A stretch of DNA of 64,000 nt from an uncultured Roseobacter sp. (GCF_947491795.1 NZ_CANLKW010000001.1:620001-684000), one strand, 5' to 3'. Positions 34,567-45,068 are shown, counted from the stretch's first letter. Notes: a model not told the origin generated them from the sequence alone. Program-made: numbers and translations.

Positions 34567-35910
34567 TTACACGGTTTCTTTCAGCCGGAACACGGGAACT
34601 TCGTCTGCAAGCCCTGCAATGCGCTGATCCCCGTAAGGCTCGAGCGGCGCTGATGCACCCTGTGCATTCCGGGTCTGCTGATCCGCGAGCACCGAAACGC
34701 CGAGAGCTTTGCACAGGCCTTCAAGACGTGCGGCAAGGTTCACCGCATCGCCGTAGACGGTAAAGGACTGGCGTTCGGTTGAGCCTATCGTGCCTGTTAC
34801 CAAATCGCCGCTGGCGATGCCGACCCGCACCCCAAACCCATGATTTCGGGCAACCTGCAGCAAAGCCTGCGCTGTCCGGAGCGCTGCGCCTGCCGGGTCT
34901 TCGACGCTGATCGGCGCATTGAATGTGACCAGAAAGCCATCACCCAGATAGGACATGACGATCCCGCCTTGCCTGGACACACAGTCTGTTGCGTCGGACA
35001 GAAAGGCATCCAGTTTTCCGATAACGAATTCAGGCGGGTGCCCCGCGGAGAATTTTGTGAAACCTGCGATGTCCATCACCAGCGCTGTTCCCGCCGCGCG
35101 TTGCGGCGTCAGAGGGCCGTCTGCAGCGATCAGTTTCTGTGCGATTTCGGCAGGAACATATTTGCCAAAGAGGGCGCTTACCCGTTCCCGGGCACTGCGC
35201 TCACGATGCCATTCGAGATCTGAGGCGACCTGAGCAAAAAATACGCCGCGCGCGCGGTATACGGCGACAGCAAGCACCAGGGCGGCACACATCAGCATGA
35301 CGGATTCCTCGATCCGGTTGCCCCGCCCGATAAAGTCGATGGACAGGAACACCTGTTCATAGTCTGCGCGGGTGGCGTCCGGTGGGATATCGGCCCATGA
35401 CAGGGTTCGCCCCATACCGGAAGTCACCCAGACAAAGGCTCCCCACCAGCCGGCAACGCACATGGCTCCCGTCCAGATCACCAGGCGCCATGACAGGCTG
35501 AGGCAGCAGAATGCGACCATGGGAAACAGATAATAGATACCGTAGGCACGGAACGCGACGATCTGGGGCACCTGGTCTGCGCGGCTGATCGGGATCAGCG
35601 CAAACAGGGCACAGATCGACAGGGTATCCAACGCATAGACTGCATACTTCATCCACGAACGATCAAAGCGGGTGCCAATAACCGCAAGATGCGCCACACC
35701 TACCCCGGTGAAAATCAACAGGACGATAACGGCGGCAAGGCGCGGTTCAAAATCAGAAAACAGAAAGGGCGCGCCGACGTACCACGCAAAGGCGAGACCG
35801 GTGACGAGCGTGCGGCAGGCGATGGCGAGGCGCAGGCCTGTCTGCTCTGCACGGATCAGACGGGCAGCGGACTCAGCGGCGAACTGGTCGGTGTCTGCAG
35901 GTGTCAGCAT
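34567..35910 (-). CDS. Class III adenylate/guanylate cyclase, membrane-bound
   Basis: This 447-residue cyclase would make cAMP (or cGMP). About six membrane segments fill residues 25-230, then a short linker (SARERVSALFGKYVP) and the catalytic domain. That domain has VMDIAGFTKFS with the first metal Asp, YLGDGFLVTFNAP with the second, and SFTVYGDAVNLAARLE. The start ATG at 35910 gives MLTPADTD; a longer open frame upstream lies within the EamA gene. All main catalytic elements are visible. Confidence 0.9.
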   Translation of the reverse strand: MLTPADTDQFAAESAARLIRAEQTGLRLAIACRTLVTGLAFAWYVGAPFLFSDFEPRLAAVIVLLIFTGVGVAHLAVIGTRFDRSWMKYAVYALDTLSICALFALIPISRADQVPQIVAFRAYGIYYLFPMVAFCCLSLSWRLVIWTGAMCVAGWWGAFVWVTSGMGRTLSWADIPPDATRADYEQVFLSIDFIGRGNRIEESVMLMCAALVLAVAVYRARGVFFAQVASDLEWHRERSARERVSALFGKYVPAEIAQKLIAADGPLTPQRAAGTALVMDIAGFTKFSAGHPPEFVIGKLDAFLSDATDCVSRQGGIVMSYLGDGFLVTFNAPISVEDPAGAALRTAQALLQVARNHGFGVRVGIASGDLVTGTIGSTERQSFTVYGDAVNLAARLEGLCKALGVSVLADQQTRNAQGASAPLEPYGDQRIAGLADEVPVFRLKETV

Positions 35911-35975
35911 GCTGTTCTCTCTGGTTGCAATGCAGTGGATTTGTGGTTTCACGATGCCTTGGGTGTGCGGTTCGT

Positions 35976-36899
35976 TCAGGAGTGAGGTGTTGCTGTGGGC
36001 GTCGTTGGCCACAGTTTTCCCGGCGAAATGCCAAGGCTTGTGACAAAACCGGCAATGATGATCAGGGCACCCGATATCTCGGCTGTTCCCGGGAGAGTGC
36101 CGGAGACGGAAGCAGCTATCCCGAGGGCTACGACCGGCGTGAAAACCGGCAACAGAGCTGCTACGTGCGCGGGCAGCAAACGAACTGCGCCGATAAGCGC
36201 CGCGACGCTGAACACGCCACCAACCAATCCCTGCATTATGATCTGAAAGATAAGGTCTGCTGGTGCCATCATGAGCAGTGTCTCTGAGGCTGTTACACCA
36301 AGCACAGGCACCGCGATGATGGACGAGGCGCCAGCGACGGACAGTGTCCCCTCGATCATCGGGATCTGCCACAGGCGCAGCAGCACGGTGTAGCCGCCCC
36401 ACATTGTACCCGCCAGCACAAAAAACGCAGCACCCATGGCCCAGGATGCGCCCAGCCCGCTTATATCCAGGCCGACAAGCGTGGCGAGCCCGGCGAACAT
36501 CAGAGCAGCTCCCTTCAGTTTGCGGGAGGACACACGTTCCTGCAATAAAAGGCGGCCCAGCAGGCTGCCGGAAACGAATACGGCCACGGGCGCAAAGAGC
36601 AGACCGTGTGAAAGAGGGGCATGCAGGTACCCGCTGACAGCAAACAAACCAAACACCGGGCCTCCCAACGCGACCAGGGAGAGAAGACGCCGGACTGGAA
36701 TGCCAGCGGCTTTGCCGCGCAAATGCAGGGCGCTGAGAAGGGGCAAAACGATCAGCCCGGGCACAGCAAATCTGAGAAAAGCCAGAGCGTTGGGCGACAG
36801 CCCGGTATCAACGCCATGTTTGGCAGCGACGTTATAACCTGCCCAGCACAGGACTGTCAGAAGGCCAAGCAGGGGGCCGGTGTGTTGTTTCAGGGTCAT
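35976..36899 (-). CDS. EamA/DMT superfamily transporter
   Basis: This 307-residue protein has ten hydrophobic segments in two repeats of five, the EamA arrangement (LLGLLTVLCWAGYNVAAKHG at the start; VAALLPVFTPVVALGIAA in the second repeat). It probably exports a metabolite or amino acid; the substrate is unknown. It is divergent from the LysR gene (97-bp gap), so it is a likely target of that regulator. Confidence 0.88.
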   Translation of the reverse strand: MTLKQHTGPLLGLLTVLCWAGYNVAAKHGVDTGLSPNALAFLRFAVPGLIVLPLLSALHLRGKAAGIPVRRLLSLVALGGPVFGLFAVSGYLHAPLSHGLLFAPVAVFVSGSLLGRLLLQERVSSRKLKGAALMFAGLATLVGLDISGLGASWAMGAAFFVLAGTMWGGYTVLLRLWQIPMIEGTLSVAGASSIIAVPVLGVTASETLLMMAPADLIFQIIMQGLVGGVFSVAALIGAVRLLPAHVAALLPVFTPVVALGIAASVSGTLPGTAEISGALIIIAGFVTSLGISPGKLWPTTPTATPHS

Positions 36900-36996
36900 T
36901 TTCGCCTCCGGTATCAGCTGGCACGAGAATGACCTTTGCAGATGATGCCCACCAATGCTAATTTCGGCACTAAGTGATAACTTTTGGGTATGTATT

Positions 36997-37884
36997 ATGG
37001 AACTGCGGCATCTGCGTTACTTTGTGGCTGTCGCCGATCATGGCGGCATTACCCACGCGGCAGACCGGCTGAACATCGCCCAGCCGGCAGTCTCGCGCCA
37101 GATCCGGGATCTTGAGGCGGAGATGGGGGTAGACTTGCTTTTGCGGGAGGGCCGCCGAGTTGTCCTCACGGATGCAGGACGCGCCTTCGCAGAGCGCGCG
37201 CGAACGCTGCTGTCAGCATCCGACTCTGCTGTCGAGGAGGCACGGCGGATTGACAGGGGCGAAGCAGGTCACCTGCGGATTGGGCTGCTGGAGAGCGCAT
37301 CATGGTCCGGGCATCTGCCTCAGGCGCTGAACCGTTTTGCCCGCGCCTGTCCCAATGTGCGAATGGATGTTGTTCCGATGGGATCGGTCGAACAGATCAA
37401 CGCGATCCTTTCCGAAGAACTGGACGCGGCATTCGTCTACCGACAGGATAACCTTGTCGGGGGCGCTTTTTCGATCATGCCGCTGCGTGTGGACAATGTG
37501 GTCCTTGCGGCCTCTGCCGATCTGGATTTTGAAAAGGACAGCGACCTTGAACTGGAAGATATTGACGGATTGCCCATCGTTTCTTTCCCGCGCGCTGTTG
37601 CACCCGCCTATCACGATGCGCTGAATGCAGCGCTTGCGGGCATCGGATTTGATCCTGTGATAGTGCAGGAGGCCGAAAACGAAACGACCATACTCAGCCT
37701 GGTTTCTGCAGGGGTGGGTTGCGCCTTTGTTAATTCCGCCAATGCGCACCGCCCGCCAAAGCGGGTGAGGTTTTATCGCGTAGAGGGTTTGTCTGTCCCC
37801 ATTGAATTTCTGTTTGTTACACGCAGCAACGTCGGAGGCCTGACGCAGAGGCTGCGGGCGATTGTTGAAGAAATAGATGCCTGA
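36997..37884 (+). CDS. LysR-type transcriptional regulator
   Basis: This 295-residue regulator has an N-terminal winged HTH (LRYFVAVADHGGITHAADRLNIAQPAVSRQIRDLE) and a type 2 periplasmic-binding-like effector domain. The ATG at 36997 (MELRHLRYF) is the family start; an ATG at 36955 in frame is unlikely. It is divergent from EamA and precedes the SnoaL-like and aldo-keto reductase genes, with a palindromic LysR-type box immediately after its stop. Confidence 0.92.
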   Translation: MELRHLRYFVAVADHGGITHAADRLNIAQPAVSRQIRDLEAEMGVDLLLREGRRVVLTDAGRAFAERARTLLSASDSAVEEARRIDRGEAGHLRIGLLESASWSGHLPQALNRFARACPNVRMDVVPMGSVEQINAILSEELDAAFVYRQDNLVGGAFSIMPLRVDNVVLAASADLDFEKDSDLELEDIDGLPIVSFPRAVAPAYHDALNAALAGIGFDPVIVQEAENETTILSLVSAGVGCAFVNSANAHRPPKRVRFYRVEGLSVPIEFLFVTRSNVGGLTQRLRAIVEEIDA

Positions 37885-37887
37885 AAA

Positions 37888-37902
37888 GTATGTATCCCAT
37901 AC
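37888..37902. promoter_or_regulatory. Candidate LysR box (T-N11-A palindrome)
   Basis: GTATG-TATCC-CATAC is a perfect inverted repeat with T-N11-A spacing, located 72-86 bp before the SnoaL-like gene. It fits a LysR activation site. Confidence 0.5.
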
Positions 37903-37974
37903 CTTCATAGAATTTTTTATTATGTGATTAGTGCCTCAGTTTAGTCCCATCACACAGACCGATGGAGACACCTG

Positions 37975-38541
37975 ATGAAACGTATATTCACTGCCCCCCT
38001 TATCGCCGGCCTGCTGGCAACATCCATTCCTGCCGCTGCCGATGTTGCGCTGATGGCCGGTACACCCGTGACAGCAGACACACATGTCGCGCAGGCCGAG
38101 ATGATCCGCATCGCTGACGCACTGGACGCCGCGGTCGACGCAAAGGACTGGGCGCTGGCACGTTCGTTCTTTTCCGAAACGATCGATGTAGACTTCACGT
38201 CCCTTACCGGCGGTGCGCCGGCCACTATCCCGGCAGACGCGCTGATCGATGGCTGGTCCGCCAACCTGACCGAAGAAAAAAAGTCGTTTCATCTTCGCGG
38301 CAACCACCGCGTGACTTTTGAGGCGGATGGTTCGGCCACAATGCTGTCTCATGGCTATGCCTGGAACCGGATGGAGCGCGGCGCGTTGCCTGGGAATGGC
38401 GGCGAAGCGCTTTGGGAAGTCTGGGGCACCTATGTGCACGGATTTGTCCTTACGGACGCCGGCTGGAAAGTCGATGCCATGACCTTCACAGCTACAGCTG
38501 AGCGCGGCAACGCCTTTGTGCGCAACACGCCTGGCAGCTGA
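37975..38541 (+). CDS. Exported SnoaL/NTF2-like protein
   Basis: This 188-residue protein has a signal peptide (APLIAGLLATSIPAAAD) followed by an NTF2/SnoaL-like cone fold (ADALDAAVDAKDWALARSFFSETIDVDF; GWKVDAMTFTA). Proteins of this fold act as isomerases, lyases or hydratases, or just bind ligands. It is followed after 45 bp by a Tat-exported aldo-keto reductase and may act on the same periplasmic compound. Probable LysR target. Confidence 0.78.
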   Translation: MKRIFTAPLIAGLLATSIPAAADVALMAGTPVTADTHVAQAEMIRIADALDAAVDAKDWALARSFFSETIDVDFTSLTGGAPATIPADALIDGWSANLTEEKKSFHLRGNHRVTFEADGSATMLSHGYAWNRMERGALPGNGGEALWEVWGTYVHGFVLTDAGWKVDAMTFTATAERGNAFVRNTPGS

Positions 38542-38586
38542 GCCGCTGTTCAAACCCCTTCAAATTCATAATCACGGAGAGATACT

Positions 38587-39720
<1,134 letters not shown>

Positions 39721-39743
39721 GACGCAATCCATGAGTAACCTGA

Positions 39744-39779
39744 CGGATGCCAGCGCCTGCGCGCTGGCATCCGTTTTTC
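39744..39779 (+). terminator. Rho-independent terminator
   Basis: A perfect 13-bp stem (CGGATGCCAGCGC and its complement) with a CTGC loop is followed by TTTTT, 24 bp after the aldo-keto reductase stop. Confidence 0.92.
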
Positions 39780-40028
39780 TGGTGTCGGGGGTGTGCCGAC
39801 GGCTGATGTCGGCCATTTGACTGGCTGCCAGGGCACAGATTTCCCCGCCTGAACCGGATGTGTCTGATCGGTCCCTCAGTGACCTGTCATGCGGGTGTGC
39901 ACATGCGCGAGCTGATTCAGCTGCAGAAATCATTTTGGCGGATCAGGGCGCATGATTGGCGAATATGCACAAGACCGCCAGGCATCGCTCTGCCTACACT
40001 TGGTCCATTCTCTGAAAAGGACAACATC

Positions 40029-40442
40029 ATGAAACGAAACCTTCTTTTATTCTTCAACCCGCTGCTGTTCGCGGCAGCATACAGCACTGCCGCGTTTGCA
40101 GGCGACATCATGAATTCGGTACAGCTTGGTGCCCTGATCACTGGCAATACGCTTTACGTTGAAATTCCTGCCGGTGCGCCCGGCGCTCCGGACGGCGGAA
40201 CCGCCCCGATCTACTATGCGGGCGACGGATCGGCCGTTGCCCTGCTTCCTGCCGGTCTGAAACTTGTGGGCTCCTGGACAATCGCAGAGGATCAATACTG
40301 TATCGACTGGGAAAACGGGCCAAAGAACAGTTGCACGCAGTTGGTGCGCAGCGACGCGGGGTTTGTGGTTACCGACACGAAACTGGGCGAACCGCGCGGT
40401 GTTGTGACCCGTCTTGCCACCGGCAATCCCGAAAACCTGTAA
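40029..40442 (+). CDS. Small exported protein of unknown function
   Basis: This is a 137-residue protein with a signal peptide (LLFFNPLLFAAAYSTAAFAG). The mature part contains IYYAGDGSAVALLPAGLKLVGSWTI and two cysteines (YCIDW, SCTQL) that could form a disulphide. Several periplasmic DUF995-like proteins have a similar GxW...YCxxW pattern, but the family is not certain. It is followed by an ABM monooxygenase gene 15 bp later and is likely in the same operon. Confidence 0.65.
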   Translation: MKRNLLLFFNPLLFAAAYSTAAFAGDIMNSVQLGALITGNTLYVEIPAGAPGAPDGGTAPIYYAGDGSAVALLPAGLKLVGSWTIAEDQYCIDWENGPKNSCTQLVRSDAGFVVTDTKLGEPRGVVTRLATGNPENL

Positions 40443-40457
40443 GTCAGAGGAGATGTC

Positions 40458-40745
40458 ATGAAACTGGTAACCGTCGAAGCCGTCGTTGCTTCATCCGATC
40501 TGGCAGATGTGATTTCCCTTTTCTCCGAACATGCGGCCGATGTTCTGAACATGAAAGGCTGCCAGCGCTATGCCTTGTTCTGCAATCCTTCCGGCGAGGG
40601 CATCGCGGTTCTGCAGCAGTGGGAATCTATGGCCTATTTCGACGACTATCGCGCGAGCAGTACATTCGCCCGGTTAGGTCAGGGATTGCTTCCGTTGATG
40701 AAAGCGCCGCCCGTGACCACGGTTGCAGAGGTCGATACAGTCTAG
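40458..40745 (+). CDS. Antibiotic biosynthesis monooxygenase (ABM) domain protein
   Basis: This is a 95-residue ferredoxin-like dimeric barrel protein of the ABM family (ISLFSEHAADVLNMKGCQRYALFCNP; WESMAYFDDYRASSTFARL). Members are quinol monooxygenases or heme-binding proteins. It lies between the small exported protein and an AraC regulator. The substrate is unknown. Confidence 0.72.
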   Translation: MKLVTVEAVVASSDLADVISLFSEHAADVLNMKGCQRYALFCNPSGEGIAVLQQWESMAYFDDYRASSTFARLGQGLLPLMKAPPVTTVAEVDTV

Positions 40746-40748
40746 ACC

Positions 40749-41507
40749 ATGACGCATGAGCTTCCAGATGCTTACTGTTTTTTTCAGGATATCGAACCGC
40801 GTCCGCCACTGGACGCCGTTTTTGAGCGCGACTACCTGCTCTATGCGGCGGCTGGTGCATTGCGCGTCACGGTCCGGGACCAAAGCTGGCTTTTGCCACC
40901 TTCGTTTGCAGCATGGGTGCCTGCCAACACGCCGCTGACAGCCGAGATCGGCAAACCTGTGACCACCTGTTCGGTTCTTGTGCGACATGGATTGTGCACG
41001 ACGCTGCCCGACAGGCCGGTTGCGTTTCAGATGTCGGCAATGACACGGGAAATGATCCGATACTGTCGCGACTGGGGCCCGGAAAAAGCGCAGCCCCCCG
41101 AAGCCCGCGGATTTTTTCTGGCGCTCTTAAATGCCTGCGCAGGGCTGATCCAGAAATCCGTCGATGTCAGGCGCCCGCGCGCGACAGATCCCGCGATAGA
41201 AAGGGCCATCGAAATCACCGAAGAGCTGCTGGCCGGAAAGCTGACGTCTTCAGATGTGGCCCGTGCTGCAAATATGTCAGAACGCAGCATGCAACGCCGT
41301 TTCGCGCAGGATGTTGGTATGACCTGGTCAGAGGTTCTGACGCGGCTGCGCATGATACGCGCGCTGGAGCTTTTGTCACAGGATGAGCTTTCTGTCATTC
41401 AGATTTCAGCGGAAACCGGTTTCAATTCGCTGAGCGCTTTCAACCGCGCCTTTTTGAAATTCGCCGGGTGCACACCAACAGATTTCCGCAAAGGACTGGC
41501 GAGCTGA
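40749..41507 (+). CDS. AraC-family transcriptional regulator
   Basis: This 252-residue regulator has an N-terminal cupin-like sensing domain and a C-terminal pair of HTH motifs (LTSSDVARAANMSERSMQRRFAQDVG; VIQISAETGFNSLSAFNRAFLKFAG). It begins 3 bp after the ABM gene, so the ABM gene and its upstream neighbour are probable targets or partners. The convergent hydrolase follows. Confidence 0.88.
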   Translation: MTHELPDAYCFFQDIEPRPPLDAVFERDYLLYAAAGALRVTVRDQSWLLPPSFAAWVPANTPLTAEIGKPVTTCSVLVRHGLCTTLPDRPVAFQMSAMTREMIRYCRDWGPEKAQPPEARGFFLALLNACAGLIQKSVDVRRPRATDPAIERAIEITEELLAGKLTSSDVARAANMSERSMQRRFAQDVGMTWSEVLTRLRMIRALELLSQDELSVIQISAETGFNSLSAFNRAFLKFAGCTPTDFRKGLAS

Positions 41508-41544
41508 TGGGCCAGGTTTGCACATTTTGTGCGATGCCCGGCTG

Positions 41545-42393
41545 TTACCTTCGGTGCGCCTGCTGCAACCAGCGCAGTGTCTCGTCCCACAGCGCTTCTG
41601 ATCCTTTTCGGAAGAAACCCATGTGACCAAGTCTGGTCAGACCATATTCTGAGGGTATCAGGTGGCGAAACTCTACGTTTGGATAGGCTGACATCATCGC
41701 CTCGACCGCAGCGCGCGTGCCCCAGTTGTCGTCATCAATCGAGCAGGCCAGAACGGGTGACCCGAATTCTCTGAACCTGTGAAGCGGCAGGCGCGCGTCA
41801 TCCAGCAGGTACCCGGGAGAGCGACACCAGGCTGCCCAGCCCAGTGCGACGTGGTACGGCAAATCCTCGCCGCCAAAGTATCGCCAGGGAAAATACCCGA
41901 AAAGCCGGGTCAGCATCGGGATAAAAACCGTCACAAAAAACCAGACCTTTGGTTTTTCCCAGCCACCCTGCAATCGCCAGTAACCTGACTGCGACGACAT
42001 AGTGACCATAGCCGCAATCTTGTCGGGGCTACGGATCATACCGGCCTGCTGCCCGCCGGCGGAATGGCCGACAATGTAAAGCGCATCCGGTGTGCAGGTG
42101 CTTTCGACAAAATTTACAGCGGCCTGCATATCCATAAGACCCCAGTCACTGACCTGTGCGCTGAAACCTCTCAGGTCCTTCGGGGCCGATGCGCCGACCC
42201 CCCGGTAGTCAAAGGTCAAAACCGAGAAACCCGCCTGCTGACTGTGTGCAGCAAACCGGCGATAAAAACTGTGTGGAACGCCGGTTGCACCATTCACGAT
42301 CACAAATGGCGCTTGCGCACCGGCGGTATATAAGGTGCCGCCCATTTCAAATCCGTCCGATGCTGTGAATGTTACCTGAGACACGTTTTGCAT
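41545..42393 (-). CDS. Alpha/beta hydrolase
   Basis: This 282-residue cytoplasmic hydrolase has the nucleophile elbow VGHSAGGQQ (catalytic Ser), an oxyanion region after VNGATGVPHSFYRRFA, and a late His (HMGFFRKGSE). It resembles the YheT/serine aminopeptidase group that acts on lipophilic esters. The ATG at 42393 (MQNVSQVTFTASDG) is preferred; the frame is open to 42591 with no family support. Confidence 0.82.
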   Translation of the reverse strand: MQNVSQVTFTASDGFEMGGTLYTAGAQAPFVIVNGATGVPHSFYRRFAAHSQQAGFSVLTFDYRGVGASAPKDLRGFSAQVSDWGLMDMQAAVNFVESTCTPDALYIVGHSAGGQQAGMIRSPDKIAAMVTMSSQSGYWRLQGGWEKPKVWFFVTVFIPMLTRLFGYFPWRYFGGEDLPYHVALGWAAWCRSPGYLLDDARLPLHRFREFGSPVLACSIDDDNWGTRAAVEAMMSAYPNVEFRHLIPSEYGLTRLGHMGFFRKGSEALWDETLRWLQQAHRR

Positions 42394-42672
42394 ACGCCCA
42401 GCCTGCATCTGTTTGCACATCTCCGGCAATTGAAACCCCGCGTAAACCGGCAGCTTTGCACGTCCTGGGACATTGATGTGCGCGCTCGCTCCCACCGGCT
42501 GATATTTTTCCACGGCGCCGCAAACGGGAATATTGTAGTGTGGGTAGTGTTTGAGAGCGCTGTTAACCATGCTCGCAGGCAAGATTGGCACGTGACGTCT
42601 GTGTCCTGTAGTTACCAGTTAGTTAAAATTGGCCAGAAGTCAGTCAGTTTTGTTTATCCAAAGGAAGTAATC

Positions 42673-43179
42673 ATGTTCAAAGCCGTCTCTGCCACCGTTG
42701 CAGCCGTATTTCTGTCCACTGCGGCCACGGCCGCGACAATCGACACTTTCGAGCTTGATGTCACAAGCGCCGCGGGCACGGATTCAAATATAGTTCTGGA
42801 ACTTGGCCAGACGTACCGTCTGACTGTTTCGGGCACCTTTATGCTGGGTTCCAACCCAACCCGCCATGTTGCTGATGCGGAATACTTCAATCTTGGCTCT
42901 GACCCGCTCCAGCCGCTCGACGGAACGAGTTCTCGGGAGATTGGCGTCGGAGTTGACGGCGCAGATATTGATTTCGGTGAGTTCCGCGCTGACCGGGTAT
43001 ACACAGCGCTGATTCAGGGTACGGGCAGCACGATCAATGTGTTCTACTCGGACAACCCACTTTTAGACAATGTCGGCTCGCTTCGCGTGGAAATCTCTGC
43101 TGTACCTCTGCCGGCCGGCGCGCTGCTGATGCTGTCCGGCATTGCAGGCCTGGGTGTGATGCGCCGCCGCAAACCGTAA
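42673..43179 (+). CDS. Exported protein with VPLPA-CTERM sorting signal
   Basis: This 168-residue protein has an N-terminal signal peptide (AAVFLSTAATAAT) and a C-terminal VPLPAGALLMLSGIAGLG helix followed by MRRRK. This is the VPLPA-CTERM variant of PEP-CTERM signals, processed by an exosortase and typical of Rhodobacterales. The middle part is a beta-rich domain rich in Asp, Gly and Thr, as in surface or exopolysaccharide-associated proteins. A terminator follows at 43200. Confidence 0.85.
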   Translation: MFKAVSATVAAVFLSTAATAATIDTFELDVTSAAGTDSNIVLELGQTYRLTVSGTFMLGSNPTRHVADAEYFNLGSDPLQPLDGTSSREIGVGVDGADIDFGEFRADRVYTALIQGTGSTINVFYSDNPLLDNVGSLRVEISAVPLPAGALLMLSGIAGLGVMRRRKP

Positions 43180-43199
43180 ACAAACCCGGACGAATTTCG

Positions 43200-43244
43200 G
43201 CGCCCGCGCAACACTGGTTGTACGGGCGCTTTTCTGTACCCGGC
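43200..43244 (+). terminator. Rho-independent terminator
   Basis: GCGCCCG pairs with CGGGCGC across a 26-nt loop and is followed by TTTTCT, 21 bp after the VPLPA-CTERM gene. Confidence 0.65.
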
Positions 43245-43313
43245 GACAAGGCCCGTTGAAAGGCCGCTTTAGCAGTTGTGCGGGCTGCTCAAAAACATCC
43301 GCCTGCAGATGTT

Positions 43314-44687
43314 TTAACCTTTTGCCGCCTGTGGCACAGCCTTGTCTCTGGCCCTGAACTGCGGTGTCAGACCGGTTGAGGCCGCGCAATACCATGCCGC
43401 GCTGACAGCCAGCACATTTGCGGCAACTGCTGCGGCAAGGATCCCGTTGTATCCGAACAGGACAGCACCGGCCCAGGCAACGGGCACGTAGACCAGAAAA
43501 ATCCGGCCCAGGCTCAGGCCCATGGACCAGACTGCTTTGGATCTGGCGTTCATCGCTGCGTTTGTCGTGATTACGATTCCATAGCCGAACAGGCTCCAGC
43601 CGACAACGCGCAGGTATCCGGCGGCAAAGTCTCTTGCCTCCCCTTCAGCAAAGAGCCCCGCGACCGGTTCGGCAAAGAGGGCAAGTATCACTCCCAGCAC
43701 CACGCCGTAGACCACACAGATCATCCACGACAGCCCGACGGCCCTGCGCGCCCTGCCCTGTTCGTCCGCCCCCCAGTTCTGGCCCACAACCGGTCCAATC
43801 CCGGCAGAGAGTGCCAGCAAAACAACAACAGCGACGGACTGCACCCGGGTCGCTGCGCCAAATCCGGCAACAGCCGCATCGCCCAGAGTGGCAACCGCCG
43901 CCGTGACCAGGGCCATACCCGCAGGATTGATCGCGTTGGAAAAAGCCGCTGGCAGCCCGACGCTAAAGATATCCCGGACCGAACCGGCAAGCCCGTCAAA
44001 GATGCTGCTGCACAGGGTCAGGACACCACTGCGCCAGGCCCACCAGATCGCAATGCCACAGGCGATGCCGCGCCCGATGGCCGTTGCCACTGCTGCACCT
44101 TCGGTGCCCAGGCCCGCGACAGGCCCCCAGCCAAAAATGAAAAGCGGTGTGAGGGCGATGTTCACAACCGCGGCAAGGATCATGATTATCGAGGAGGTCG
44201 ACCCGTCGCCATGTGCCCGGAACGCCGCGTTCAGGATCATCATCAGCACCAGAAACGGAAACGACAGTGACCAGAAAGGTACGTAGGATTTCGCTTCCTT
44301 TAGCGGCGCGTCCGAAGCGCCCATCCAGCCAAAGAGCGTACCTGCCGAAGAGACAAACACCATTGCTACTACGATCGACAATGCAAAGCCGATGACTGTT
44401 GCGTGCAGGCTGAGCCGCTGCGGCGTGTCGCCCTCTTCTTCTTTGCCCAAAGACTGGGAAATGGCGGCATTTGCACCGGCTGAAAGGCCGATTGCCAGCG
44501 AGGTCAGCGCCGTTGTGACCGGATAGATGAACCCGACCGCCGCCAGTGGCGCATTGCCCAGCTGACCCAGAAAATAGGCATCTACCAGCCCGACGCTCAG
44601 AACTGCAAAAATGCCGAAAGTCATTGGGGCAGAGACGGCTGCGAGCGCGCGCCACACCGGTCCGGTGGTCAGATTGCGTGATGTCAT
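43314..44687 (-). CDS. MATE family efflux transporter
   Basis: This 457-residue protein has twelve hydrophobic segments and the MATE pattern (GLVDAYFLGQLGNAPLAAVGF near the start; GFGAATRVQSVAVVVLLALSAGIGPVVGQN in the middle). It exports cationic or toxic compounds with a sodium or proton gradient. An exact EcfG-type promoter lies 43-68 bp upstream on the same strand, so it belongs to the general stress regulon. Confidence 0.9.
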   Translation of the reverse strand: MTSRNLTTGPVWRALAAVSAPMTFGIFAVLSVGLVDAYFLGQLGNAPLAAVGFIYPVTTALTSLAIGLSAGANAAISQSLGKEEEGDTPQRLSLHATVIGFALSIVVAMVFVSSAGTLFGWMGASDAPLKEAKSYVPFWSLSFPFLVLMMILNAAFRAHGDGSTSSIIMILAAVVNIALTPLFIFGWGPVAGLGTEGAAVATAIGRGIACGIAIWWAWRSGVLTLCSSIFDGLAGSVRDIFSVGLPAAFSNAINPAGMALVTAAVATLGDAAVAGFGAATRVQSVAVVVLLALSAGIGPVVGQNWGADEQGRARRAVGLSWMICVVYGVVLGVILALFAEPVAGLFAEGEARDFAAGYLRVVGWSLFGYGIVITTNAAMNARSKAVWSMGLSLGRIFLVYVPVAWAGAVLFGYNGILAAAVAANVLAVSAAWYCAASTGLTPQFRARDKAVPQAAKG

Positions 44688-44729
44688 GGGAGCTTTTTTG
44701 CCTTTCGCGGCGCTTGTCTGTGACGCTGT

Positions 44730-44755
44730 AACGCGTCGGGCAGGAGGTTTGTTCC
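44730..44755 (-). promoter_or_regulatory. EcfG-type promoter of the MATE gene
   Basis: On the minus strand GGAAC (44755-44751) is followed after 17 bp by CGTT (44733-44730), an exact match to the ECF15/EcfG consensus. Confidence 0.8.
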
Positions 44756-44767
44756 GAACCTTTCAGA

Positions 44768-44793
44768 GGAACAGACTGCCCTGTCGCCGCGTT
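44768..44793 (+). promoter_or_regulatory. EcfG-type promoter of the DUF2945 gene
   Basis: GGAAC (44768-44772), a 17-bp spacer, then CGTT (44790-44793). Its own start codon lies 40 bp downstream. Divergent to the promoter at 44730. Confidence 0.8.
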
Positions 44794-44832
44794 GTGGATT
44801 TATCGAAGTGCTTCATGAACGAGGAATACGAT

Positions 44833-45052
44833 ATGTCAGGCATAGAATGCGGCGACCGGGTTGAATGGAACTGGGGGTCCGGTACCGGCACAGGCCGGGT
44901 AGCAGAACGGGTTACGCAAAAAGGTAACCCGTACCCTCAAAGGCGCGGAGGTGACGCGCGATGCCAGTCCGGATTGCCCTGCCTTTCTCATCGAGCAGGA
45001 TGACGGCGATGAGGTGCTCAAATCTGCGTCAGAGCTGGAGAAAAACGGCTGA
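44833..45052 (+). pseudogene. DUF2945 (hypervirulence-associated) gene with a frameshift
   Basis: The first frame reads MSGIECGDRVEWNWGSGTG then RVAERVTQ. After CAAAAAGG the protein continues in the +1 frame as KVTRTLKGAEVT, then DASPDCPAFLIEQ and DGDEVLKSASELEKNG. Joined, it is a full DUF2945 protein of about 73 residues. A single extra A in the A-run is the simplest cause. It could be a true pseudogene, a sequencing error or a frameshift event in translation. The intact stress promoter argues that the gene was recently functional. Confidence 0.8.
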
Positions 45053-45068
45053 CCTGCCCGTACCCGGG

